From positions 1,860,001 through 1,924,000 of the forward strand of contig OY969694.1 in assembly GCA_963701955.1 (NCBI GenBank): 64,000 nt of DNA. The letters are read 5' to 3'. The position numbers and the translations under genes are program-made. Of this stretch, positions 16,259-23,480 are shown in pieces. Numbering within the stretch: the first letter of the stretch is position 1; every line of letters begins with the position of its first letter. This stretch comes from Bog-473 sp963701955 (GTDB taxonomy: Bacteria > Actinomycetota > Acidimicrobiia > Acidimicrobiales > RAAP-2). The notes under the pieces are model-generated. The model was not told the DNA's origin. It searched no databases and saw nothing but the letters and a program-made list of their open reading frames with translations.

Positions 16259-17452
16259 GTGCCGGCGAATCAAGGGCTCTCCCGCGCCCTCGTCGTCCTG
16301 ATGGCCGTGGCCACCGGGGCGGTGGTGGCCAACCTGTACTACGCGCAGCCGCTGCTGCATCAGGTGGCCCGCACCTTCAGCAGCGGCCCGGGTCCGACCT
16401 CCGCGGTCATCACGGCCACCCAGGTCGGCTACGCCGCCGGACTGCTGCTGATCGTCCCCCTGGGCGATCTCCACCCCCGCCGGCCTCTGGTCACCCGGCT
16501 CTACGGTGTCGCCGCCTTCGCCCTGGTTGCCTGTGCGCTGGCCCCCACGCTGTGGTTCTTCTGCGTGGCGTCCGTCACCGTCGGTGTCTCCTCGGTGGCC
16601 GGACAGGTCATGATCCCCTTCGCCGCCGACCTGGCGCCCGAGGAACGACGGGGTCGGGTGGTGGCGCGCATCATGACGGGTCTCCTCATGGGCATCCTGC
16701 TGGCGCGGACCGTGGCCGGCCTCGTCGCCCAGGCCGCCGGTTGGCGCGCCATCTACTGGCTCTCGGCGGTGCTCATGCTCTGCTTCGCCGCCGTCCTCTG
16801 GAGAGCTCTCCCGTCCGAGGCGATACGTCCGCACCGCCGCTATCGGGAACTCGTCGGATCGTCTCTCCGCCTCTTGGGCACCGAACCGGTGCTCCGGCGG
16901 CGGGCGTGGCACGGCGCCTGCGCCTTCGCGGCGTTCAGCGTGCTCTGGACGACCCTCGCCTTTCTGCTCTCGGGAGCCCCGTACCACTACTCGAACGCAG
17001 TGATCGGCCTCTTCGGCCTGGTTGGAGCAGGCGGCATCGCGGCTGCCAACCTCGCCGGCAAGCTCGCCGACTCGGCTCGGTCCACCGCAACGACCTTCGC
17101 TGCGGGCCTCTTCCTGGTGGGCTCGTTCGCCCTCCTCTGGGCCGGGCGCAGTTCCTTGATCGCTCTCGTGGTGGGCGTCATCGTCCTCGACATGGGGACC
17201 CAGGGCATGCAGATCACGAACCAGGCGATCATCTACGCCCTGCGCCCCGACGCCCGAAGCCGCATCAACAGCGCGTACATGGTCTGCTACTTCCTGGGCG
17301 GCGCCGTCGGTTCGGTCAGCGCCGGCGCCCTGTACGCCCTGTGCGGGTGGAGCGGCGTCTGCGTGCTCGGAGCCGGCTTCGGAGTCCTGACCCTCGGCCT
17401 GTGGCTCTTCGATCGCTTCCGCGTGGGCAGTCAGGCGACGAGGGTTTCGTAG
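16259..17452 (+). CDS. MFS transporter (12-helix, DHA1-like)
   Basis: 397 residues, GTG at 16259. Twelve hydrophobic spans; ANLYYAQPLLHQVA in helix 1 is typical of a DHA1/AraJ-like efflux subgroup. The loop 2-3 motif reads GDLHPRRPLVTRLYG, close to the MFS motif A, and APEERRGRVVARIMTGLLMGILLART follows in helix 5. The C-terminal half contains IGLFGLVGAGGIAAANLAGKLAD. Substrate unknown. It may be read from the cta operon. Its stop is 21 bp from the convergent ArsR-SRPBCC stop. Confidence 0.85.
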   Translation: MPANQGLSRALVVLMAVATGAVVANLYYAQPLLHQVARTFSSGPGPTSAVITATQVGYAAGLLLIVPLGDLHPRRPLVTRLYGVAAFALVACALAPTLWFFCVASVTVGVSSVAGQVMIPFAADLAPEERRGRVVARIMTGLLMGILLARTVAGLVAQAAGWRAIYWLSAVLMLCFAAVLWRALPSEAIRPHRRYRELVGSSLRLLGTEPVLRRRAWHGACAFAAFSVLWTTLAFLLSGAPYHYSNAVIGLFGLVGAGGIAAANLAGKLADSARSTATTFAAGLFLVGSFALLWAGRSSLIALVVGVIVLDMGTQGMQITNQAIIYALRPDARSRINSAYMVCYFLGGAVGSVSAGALYALCGWSGVCVLGAGFGVLTLGLWLFDRFRVGSQATRVS

Positions 17453-17473
17453 CCGGTGGCTGCGGCCGCCGGA

Positions 17474-18226
17474 TCAGGCGTACAGGACCGAACCGGGCGT
17501 GGTCAGCAGTTCACCCGTCTCCAACCAAGTCTTGAGGCCCGAGAGGACCATCGGCCAGCCCCCGTAGATCTGGGCGTCGGCCCCCTCACGCATCTGGTCG
17601 TGCGTCAAGGTGAGGTGACACGAGTCCCCCACCTGTTCGATCTCCCACGTCACCCGGGTCACGCCCTCGGACCGCACATCGTCGTCCCACAGGCAGATCA
17701 TCGTGTGGACCAGCCGACAAGGGGGGTCCGACTCGAGCACCTCTCCCTCGCCGAGGTGGACGTCGTGCTTGGCCACGTCCACGCTGATCGCCGAGCCGAC
17801 GCGCCAATCCGAGTTCACCGCGGCGCCGAAGTTGTACTTGGCCCTGATCTCGGGATCGACGATCGCCTGCCACAGCCGTTGGGGCGTGGTCTTGATGAAG
17901 ATCTCGTACACCTTTTCCATCTCGGCCTCCAACCTCTCCTTGATCTCGCTGAGCCCGGCTACCCAGGGCTCGGCAAACTTGTGGACCCATCGGTCGTGAA
18001 CGAGCCGGATCGGTACCGGGTTCAAGAAGTGGAGCTTCTCGCGGCCCCGCCGCCTCGTGACCACGAGTCTGGCCTCCTCGAGCACCTTGAGGTGCTTCAT
18101 GACGCCGAAGCGGGTCAGCGAAAAGCGTGCTTCCAACATGCCCAGGGTCTGCCCGTCCTCGGCGAAGAGCACGTCGAGGAGCTGTCTCCGAGTCGGATCG
18201 GCCAGAGCCTTGAACACCTCGTCCAC
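17474..18226 (-). CDS. ArsR-family regulator fused to an SRPBCC (AHSA1-like) domain
   Basis: 250 residues from GTG 18226, chosen because a TATTAT -10 box ends 7 nt upstream; the frame is open upstream but lacks signals. Residues 1-90 form an ArsR winged helix (VFKALADPTRRQLLDVL, LTRFGVMKHLKVLEEARLV). Residues about 100-235 form a START/SRPBCC lipid-pocket domain (KVYEIFIKTTPQRLWQAIVDPE, GWPMVLSGLKTWLETGELL). Usually these two are separate adjacent genes; here they are one chain. No metal-binding Cys pair is visible. A perfect inverted repeat at 18241-18256 just upstream of its -10 box is the likely operator. Confidence 0.88.
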   Translation of the reverse strand: MDEVFKALADPTRRQLLDVLFAEDGQTLGMLEARFSLTRFGVMKHLKVLEEARLVVTRRRGREKLHFLNPVPIRLVHDRWVHKFAEPWVAGLSEIKERLEAEMEKVYEIFIKTTPQRLWQAIVDPEIRAKYNFGAAVNSDWRVGSAISVDVAKHDVHLGEGEVLESDPPCRLVHTMICLWDDDVRSEGVTRVTWEIEQVGDSCHLTLTHDQMREGADAQIYGGWPMVLSGLKTWLETGELLTTPGSVLYA

Positions 18227-18233
18227 TCTCGCA

Positions 18234-18239
18234 ATAATA
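18234..18239 (-). promoter_or_regulatory. -10 box TATTAT for the ArsR-SRPBCC gene (leaderless)
   Basis: TATTAT on the minus strand ends 7 nt before GTG 18226, which lacks a ribosome site, so the transcript probably starts at the codon itself. Confidence 0.6.
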
Positions 18240-18240
18240 C

Positions 18241-18256
18241 GTGACTCTTTAGTCAC
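18241..18256. promoter_or_regulatory. Inverted repeat GTGACT-N4-AGTCAC, likely ArsR operator
   Basis: Perfect 6-bp half-sites around CTTT. It lies one base upstream of the TATTAT box, inside the -35/-10 spacer of the ArsR-SRPBCC promoter, where a bound ArsR dimer would block RNA polymerase. Autoregulation is inferred. Confidence 0.6.
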
Positions 18257-19146
18257 ATGTCTAGCGGGTCGGGCCCAGCGCGGGCGATGGCGACCGGCGG
18301 TGCGGAACGGCGGCGCGGGTGAACTGTGCGGCACGAGGGCCGAGTGCGTCCTCCGGACGTTCGCCAAGAGGGGTCGGACCAGGGCCCCGAACCCCACGTC
18401 CGACGGCACTCAATCCATCGACACGATACGCCCCGAGTTGAGCGGACAATCGGTCTCGGGCGGGACGAGGAGGCCGGGCCCCTCGAGCGCGAGCCGGCAC
18501 GCAACGGGCGCCGGCTCCACGTGTCCAGACAGCCCGGGGAGCAGAACAGCACGGTGGAGCCGCCGGCATCGTGGGCAACCTCCGCCGCCGTGTCCGTCGT
18601 CAACGGCAACCCGCAGATCGGGTCGCAGGAGACCGGAGGCGGACCGCAGGCCATCTCGATGCTCGATGCCGGAACCGGATTCTCCACGCCTCGCAGGTCC
18701 ACTTGGGTCTGCCGGACCACCCTGCCCCAGCTCGGAAGGTCGGGCGTGACGTCGGGAGCGGCCAACGCCTCTCCGGCTCCGGCCAGATCGCACAGCCGGG
18801 AGGCCACGTTCACGCAGTGCCCCACGTAGTCGTCGCCCTCCATGAGGATGACCGCCCCCGAGGTGACCCCGGATCGGATCGACACGGCATCGACCCCGTT
18901 GGCGACCTCACCCACCACGTAGTGCAGCTCGAGGATCGTCTCGAGCAACGGGCGCGTGGTCACGCACACCAGCATCACGCCGTCACCCAGCCATTTGGCG
19001 ATGCGAACCCCTCGTCGGCCGCAAATGACGCGCAGGAGCGCCCGGAAGGCCGTCAGGACGTCCACGGCCCGCTCGTCACCTTCCATCTCCGTCAGCGCCG
19101 TGAAGCCCGATACGTCGACGAAAGCGAAGCTGCGCTCGACTCGCAC
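18253..19146 (-). CDS. Class III adenylate/guanylate cyclase with C-terminal YHS-type Cys domain (probable frameshift)
   Basis: GTG start at 19146. Residues 1-160 are a class III cyclase domain: metal-binding D11 (FVDVSGFT) and D55 (WLGDGV), K51, and transition-state N113/R117 (VNVASRL). Residues about 174-210 are a YHS-like metal site (CDPICGLPL ... FCSPGCLDTW; C174, C178, C202, C206). After W210 the open frame runs on with weak codon use to 18253. A second frame with strong G/C third positions ends at 18410 (EGPGLLVPPETDCPLNSGR...), so a one-base frameshift near 18500-18520 is likely and the real stop is probably 18410. No transmembrane segment is seen. Confidence 0.8.
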   Translation of the reverse strand: MRVERSFAFVDVSGFTALTEMEGDERAVDVLTAFRALLRVICGRRGVRIAKWLGDGVMLVCVTTRPLLETILELHYVVGEVANGVDAVSIRSGVTSGAVILMEGDDYVGHCVNVASRLCDLAGAGEALAAPDVTPDLPSWGRVVRQTQVDLRGVENPVPASSIEMACGPPPVSCDPICGLPLTTDTAAEVAHDAGGSTVLFCSPGCLDTWSRRPLRAGSRSRGPASSSRPRPIVRSTRGVSCRWIECRRTWGSGPWSDPSWRTSGGRTRPSCRTVHPRRRSAPPVAIARAGPDPLDM

Positions 19147-19230
19147 GCCACGATGGTGCCATGTGCGGCACTCAACGTGCTGCCAATCGAGCCGTGGGAT
19201 CGCCCGGACCCGCCCAGAGCGGTTCGGGGT

Positions 19231-20796
19231 TCAGCGGGTGACTTGGCGCACGCCCGTTGGGGAACTCTCGGGCTGGCGAGGGCCGCCGCCGTTCAGCGGC
19301 TCGATGTCGATGCGGGCCGGGACCGGTTCGGGCGTGAGCTCGTCGCGCACGTCGTCGGGCCGGGGCGGCGTCGGTGTCGTCGTGTACTCCCCTTCGGCCG
19401 AGCGGTGGACGACGACCGCCCGCTTGCGCTTCCCGATGCCGTGCACCCCCTGCATCTCCAGGCACAGCTGGTAGGTCACCAGGCCCGCGATGACGGGCAC
19501 AACGATCACCGCGATGCGGAAGAACCACAGCACGGCGTTGAGCGAGACATGGAAGAAGTTGGCCAGCACATCGGTGGAGCTGGCCGCGAAGAGCGTGAAG
19601 AGGAGGGCGAACATGGCCGCGCCGGCCGCCGTCCGCTTGGGCCGGTCGCGTGGACGGTCGAGGAGGTTGTGCATCTCGTTGTCGCCCGTGAAGCGCCGCT
19701 CCATCGCCGGCCAGAGGAAGCAGATGGTGAAGATCAGGCCGGGGAACACCACCGCGGGCAGGAACACCTCGAGCGGAATCGTATGGCCGAAGGCGGCGAA
19801 CTCCCACGACGGCATGATGCGGAGCGCGCCGTCGAGCCAACCCATGTACCAGTCCGGCTGGACCGCGTAGGAGATCTTCGAGGCGTCGTAGGACCCGAAC
19901 TGCCAGATCGGGTTGATCTGCGCGAAAGCGCTGAGAAGCGCCGTGGCGGCGGCGACCATGAAGAGGAATCCCGTGGTCTTGGCCATGAAGGTCGGGAACA
20001 TGGGCGAACCGACCACGTTGTGCTCGGTCCGGCCCTCACCGGGGAACTGCGTGTGCTTCTGGCGGACCAGCAGGCCCAGGTGGGCCGAGAGCAATCCGAT
20101 CAGGACGAGCGGGATGATCAACACGTGGATGATGAAGAAGCGGGGGATGATGATGCCGGTGCCCGGGAATTGGCCGCCCCACAGGAAGGTCACCAGGTAG
20201 CTCCCCACCAGGGGGATCGACTCGGCGATGGAGTACCCGATGCGCAGGCCCGTCCCCGAGATCAGGTCGTCGGGGAGGGAGTACCCGATGAATCCCTCCA
20301 GGATGGCCAGGATCAGCATCAGGAGGCCGATCGTCCAGTTCAGCTCACGTGGCTTGCGGAAGGCTCCGGTGAAGAAGATCCGGGCCATGTGGACGACGAT
20401 CGACCCGGTGAAGATGTCGGCCGACCAGTGGTGCATCTGGCGTACCAGGAGGCCCCCGCGCACGTCGAAGGAGATGGCGACGGTCGACCGGTAGGCCTCC
20501 GAGACCCACTGCCCGTTCAGCGGCTTGTAGCTGCCGTGGTAGACGACTTGCTGGGTGGCGGGAACGAAGTACAGCGACAGGAAGACGCCTGTCGCCAACA
20601 GGACGACGAAGGAGTAGAGCGAGATCTCGCCCAGCATGAAGGACCAGTGGTCGGGGAAGATCTTGTCGAGGAAGACGCGCCCGCCCTTGGCCACGCCGAG
20701 GCGGTCGTCGAGCTCGCCGACGATCTTGCCGACGTGCCCGTAGGGGCCCATGGCCGCCTTGGTGCTGCGCTTGGTCCTCGTGGCGGCGTCGCTCAT
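19231..20796 (-). CDS. qcrB: Cytochrome bc complex cytochrome b subunit (QcrB)
   Basis: 521 residues from ATG 20796, which overlaps the qcrA stop (ATGA); an upstream open frame is discarded. Multi-span cytochrome b with two haem b sites (LVRQMHHWSADIF and IPRFFIIHVLIIPL), quinol-site motif QPDWYMGW (actinobacterial PDWY form), and GYSLPDDLISGTGLRIGYSIAES. A long Pro/Glu-rich cytoplasmic C-terminus follows the last helix. It oxidises menaquinol and passes electrons to QcrA/QcrC and on to the aa3 oxidase. Last gene of the ctaE-qcrC-qcrA-qcrB operon. Confidence 0.97.
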   Translation of the reverse strand: MSDAATRTKRSTKAAMGPYGHVGKIVGELDDRLGVAKGGRVFLDKIFPDHWSFMLGEISLYSFVVLLATGVFLSLYFVPATQQVVYHGSYKPLNGQWVSEAYRSTVAISFDVRGGLLVRQMHHWSADIFTGSIVVHMARIFFTGAFRKPRELNWTIGLLMLILAILEGFIGYSLPDDLISGTGLRIGYSIAESIPLVGSYLVTFLWGGQFPGTGIIIPRFFIIHVLIIPLVLIGLLSAHLGLLVRQKHTQFPGEGRTEHNVVGSPMFPTFMAKTTGFLFMVAAATALLSAFAQINPIWQFGSYDASKISYAVQPDWYMGWLDGALRIMPSWEFAAFGHTIPLEVFLPAVVFPGLIFTICFLWPAMERRFTGDNEMHNLLDRPRDRPKRTAAGAAMFALLFTLFAASSTDVLANFFHVSLNAVLWFFRIAVIVVPVIAGLVTYQLCLEMQGVHGIGKRKRAVVVHRSAEGEYTTTPTPPRPDDVRDELTPEPVPARIDIEPLNGGGPRQPESSPTGVRQVTR

Positions 20797-21770
20797 GTCG
20801 TGCGCTCCCAGTACCCCGGCCCGACCGGCTGGTCGAAGGGACCCTGCGCCACCAGGTACCCCTCGTCGTCGAACATGAGCGGCAGCTGGGGAAGCGGGCG
20901 AGGGGCGGGACCGAACTGGGGAACCGCGCCGTTGCGAACGTTGAACATCGACTGGTGGCACGGGCAGACCAGGAGCTCGAGCTGCTGCTCGTAGAGGCCC
21001 ACCGGGCATCCGAGGTGCGTACAGACCTTGGAGTAGGCGACGTAGCCGGCAGGTGCCCAGGTCTCGCGTCCGGGCATGGTGACGACATCCTCGTTCCCGG
21101 GGAGCCGAACGAGCACGGTCTGATCGACGGCCTGCCCCTCGTCGGTGATGTAGGGCTGGGGCCCGAGGTTCGTCAGCACGGTGTCGTGCGGGAAGACCGT
21201 CATGATCCCACCGGCCACCAACGTCCCCCGGCGCACGGGCCGCCCAGTGGAGTCGACCAGGCGCATGCCCCGGCGCCAGCCCGTGACGGCGAGCGAGTCC
21301 TTGGGCACCGGGCCGAGCGAGCGAAGCAAGGGGAACGCGGCCACGATCCCGAAGATGCCGGCGCCGAGAGCGAAGAGGCCACCGAGCATCTTGCGGCGCT
21401 TCACCACGACGACCGAGCGCTCCACGAGCGCGGCCGACATGGAGTCCCGCTCCTCGGGGGTCGAGGCCAGCGGGTGCCGCTCCTCGACGAAGGGGCCCTG
21501 GGGCATGAGGTACTTGCCCCAGGCGGTAAGGCCGAAGCCCAGCAGGAACAGGCCGGCGCCTATGGCGCCGCCGAGGATCCAGGGGTTCCAGTTCTGCCAG
21601 TAGGCGGCGCCGAAGAGGCCCATGCAGACGATCGCCAGCACGAAGATGGCGGCGATCAGCTTCTCGATCCGGTCCGGCTGCTTCGCTGCGTCGCCCATGT
21701 GCGGATCGCTCAACGTGGCGATCGGCATGGGCACCCGGGTACGCGACGGCTGGTGCTCGGCCTCGCTCAC
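20793..21770 (-). CDS. qcrA: Rieske iron-sulfur subunit of cytochrome bc complex (QcrA)
   Basis: 325 residues, GTG start at 21770 overlapping the qcrC stop (GTGA). Three N-terminal transmembrane helices (about 38-55, 64-84, 129-148), the actinobacterial form. The Rieske centre has box 1 C250-T-H252 (CTHLGC) and box 2 C269-P-C271-H272 (CPCHQS), with C255 and C271 as the disulfide pair. KRRKMLG before helix 3 is a candidate twin-arginine-like signal; tatA lies about 8 kb away. Carries electrons from QcrB quinol oxidation to QcrC. Confidence 0.97.
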   Translation of the reverse strand: MSEAEHQPSRTRVPMPIATLSDPHMGDAAKQPDRIEKLIAAIFVLAIVCMGLFGAAYWQNWNPWILGGAIGAGLFLLGFGLTAWGKYLMPQGPFVEERHPLASTPEERDSMSAALVERSVVVVKRRKMLGGLFALGAGIFGIVAAFPLLRSLGPVPKDSLAVTGWRRGMRLVDSTGRPVRRGTLVAGGIMTVFPHDTVLTNLGPQPYITDEGQAVDQTVLVRLPGNEDVVTMPGRETWAPAGYVAYSKVCTHLGCPVGLYEQQLELLVCPCHQSMFNVRNGAVPQFGPAPRPLPQLPLMFDDEGYLVAQGPFDQPVGPGYWERTT

Positions 21771-22789
21771 GAACGCTCTCCTATCCAGAAGCAGATCAAC
21801 ACGAGGCCGCCGACCCCGATGAGCAGGGCCACGAAGCCCTCGGCCACCGGTCCCACCCCGCCGAGCGAGAATCCACCGGGGTTCGTCGGCTGCTGCAAGC
21901 GACCCGTGACGTACGACACGATGTCCGCCACCTGCTGGTCCGTCAGGTTGCCCGAGAAACGGGGCATGTTGGCCGGGCCGGTGCGGATGGCCTCGGCCAC
22001 CTGCTGCGCCGTGACGTTCTTCACGATCAGCGACGGCGCGTTGGTCCCGTAGGCAAGCGCGTCACCCGTGCCCTCAATGGTGTGGCACGCCGCGCAGTTG
22101 AGCGAGAAGAGGTCCTGCCCGACGGACTGGTTCGCCCCCCCCAGGTGCGGCGTGGGGACGGCGGGCACTGAGGGGTCGAGCGAGTTCACCCAGGCGGCCA
22201 GTTCGAGCGCTTGAAGGGGTGTGAGGCGCGTGGCGCGACGCTCGGCCTCCACGGCCTTGACGTCGGCGGCAGGCATGCGGCCCGTGGTCACCCAGAAGTC
22301 GATGGTGGCGGCGCCCACCCCTTGGAGGTTCGGCCCGATGGTGGCCTGGCCCTGGGGGTCGACGCCGTTGGCCTCGTTCCCGTGGCAGCTCGCACAGGTC
22401 TGGGCGAAGAGGAGCTGCCCGGCCGAGATCAACGACTGCGGTGGGTTGGAGTACGTCAGGTAGCGGTTGCCGTACTGGATCAGATGCCCGTTGAGACACA
22501 CCCGGGAGCTGCTCAGGAACGGGTTGCCCGCGTTGGGCGTGCCGGCCGTCACACCCTTCACGTTGACGGGGCCGCACGACTTGGTCACGACGTGGGTGAC
22601 GACGAGCTGCGAGGAGCGCGATGCGTCGGCTTGGCCGCTTGCCGCGGCCTCGGCGGCAGGGAAGAAGAGTGCCAGCGACGCCATCGCCGCGGAACCGAGA
22701 AGGACGGCGGGCAGCACGAGCTGGGTTCGCCAGGTCCTGTTTCGCATCGGAGCAGTGCGCACGCGGGGCGTGCCTGAGTGATCTCGCAT
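21767..22789 (-). CDS. qcrC: Diheme cytochrome c subunit of cytochrome bc complex (QcrC)
   Basis: 340 residues from ATG 22789, two bases after the ctaE stop; ATG 22747 is an alternative. An N-terminal hydrophobic signal anchor is followed by two c-type haem sites, C132-C135-H136 (CASCH) and C232-C235-H236 (CAACH), with Met ligands likely in TTGRMPAAD and ANMPRFSGNL. A C-terminal transmembrane helix (VALLIGVGGLVLICFWIG) anchors it. The two-haem form lets QcrC hand electrons straight to CtaC without a soluble cytochrome c. Confidence 0.96.
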   Translation of the reverse strand: MRDHSGTPRVRTAPMRNRTWRTQLVLPAVLLGSAAMASLALFFPAAEAAASGQADASRSSQLVVTHVVTKSCGPVNVKGVTAGTPNAGNPFLSSSRVCLNGHLIQYGNRYLTYSNPPQSLISAGQLLFAQTCASCHGNEANGVDPQGQATIGPNLQGVGAATIDFWVTTGRMPAADVKAVEAERRATRLTPLQALELAAWVNSLDPSVPAVPTPHLGGANQSVGQDLFSLNCAACHTIEGTGDALAYGTNAPSLIVKNVTAQQVAEAIRTGPANMPRFSGNLTDQQVADIVSYVTGRLQQPTNPGGFSLGGVGPVAEGFVALLIGVGGLVLICFWIGERS

Positions 22790-22791
22790 GC

Positions 22792-23394
22792 CTACTTGAG
22801 GAGGAACAGGCAACTGTAGAGCCCGACCCAGACGATGTCGACGAAGTGCCAATAGTACGAGACGCCCTGCACGGCGGAGAGCTCGCCGGGGTCTCCCCCG
22901 ATGTCACCGCGCATACGGCCCAAGAGGAAGATCATGGCGATCAGGCCGATGAGCACGTGCAGGCCGTGCAGTCCCGACATGATGTAGAAGAGCGAACCGT
23001 AGGCGTTGGTGTACCAGCGGGTCGGACTGTAGAGCCACTCCCAGACCTGGTTGCCGAGGAAGACGGCGCCCAGAATGATCGTCATGACGATCCAGCGCCG
23101 GGCCGAGAGCCGCCGGCGCCACTCGGTCTGGTACACGGCGTACTGCATGGTGAAGCTCGACGACACGAGGACCGCGGTGAAGATCCCCGCCCGTACCGTG
23201 TCGAGCGTGGTGCCGGCCGGCGGCCAGGGTCCGACGGTATTGGCGCGGATCGTGAAGAACGCCGCGAACAGGCCGCTGAAGAACATCAGCTCCGACCCGA
23301 GCCAGATCATGACGCCCACGGCCAGCATCGGCGGTCGGTCGTGGATGATCTTCCCTTGTGGCGCGGGGACCTCCGCCGAGACAGCCTGGGTCAC
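22792..23394 (-). CDS. ctaE: Cytochrome c oxidase subunit III (CtaE)
   Basis: 200 residues, GTG start at 23394. Five transmembrane helices with family motifs GVMIWLGSELMFFSGLFAAFF (containing the conserved Glu), FTMQYAVYQ, YGSLFYIMSGLHGLHVLIGL and SYYWHFVDIVWVGLYSCLFLLK. It stabilises subunit I in the aa3 oxidase. First gene of the operon with qcrC-qcrA-qcrB, the usual actinobacterial order. A TAAAAA -10-like box (23406-23401) ends 6 nt before the start, suggesting a leaderless message. Confidence 0.96.
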   Translation of the reverse strand: MTQAVSAEVPAPQGKIIHDRPPMLAVGVMIWLGSELMFFSGLFAAFFTIRANTVGPWPPAGTTLDTVRAGIFTAVLVSSSFTMQYAVYQTEWRRRLSARRWIVMTIILGAVFLGNQVWEWLYSPTRWYTNAYGSLFYIMSGLHGLHVLIGLIAMIFLLGRMRGDIGGDPGELSAVQGVSYYWHFVDIVWVGLYSCLFLLK

Positions 23395-23480
23395 AGCGCA
23401 TTTTTAGTCGACCCGCCTCCGGATGCGCCAACTCGCGACCACCCACCCGGCGGGGATGGCCGCGCGCCCGAAGACCCAGG

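Noticed and set aside
18571..20994. 807-codon open frame on the plus strand
   Set aside because: Antisense to qcrB and the cyclase; His/Arg/Glu-rich nonsense typical of GC-rich shadow frames.
20797..21009. 71-residue upstream extension of QcrB
   Set aside because: It lies inside qcrA in another frame; ATG 20796 forms the expected ATGA overlap.
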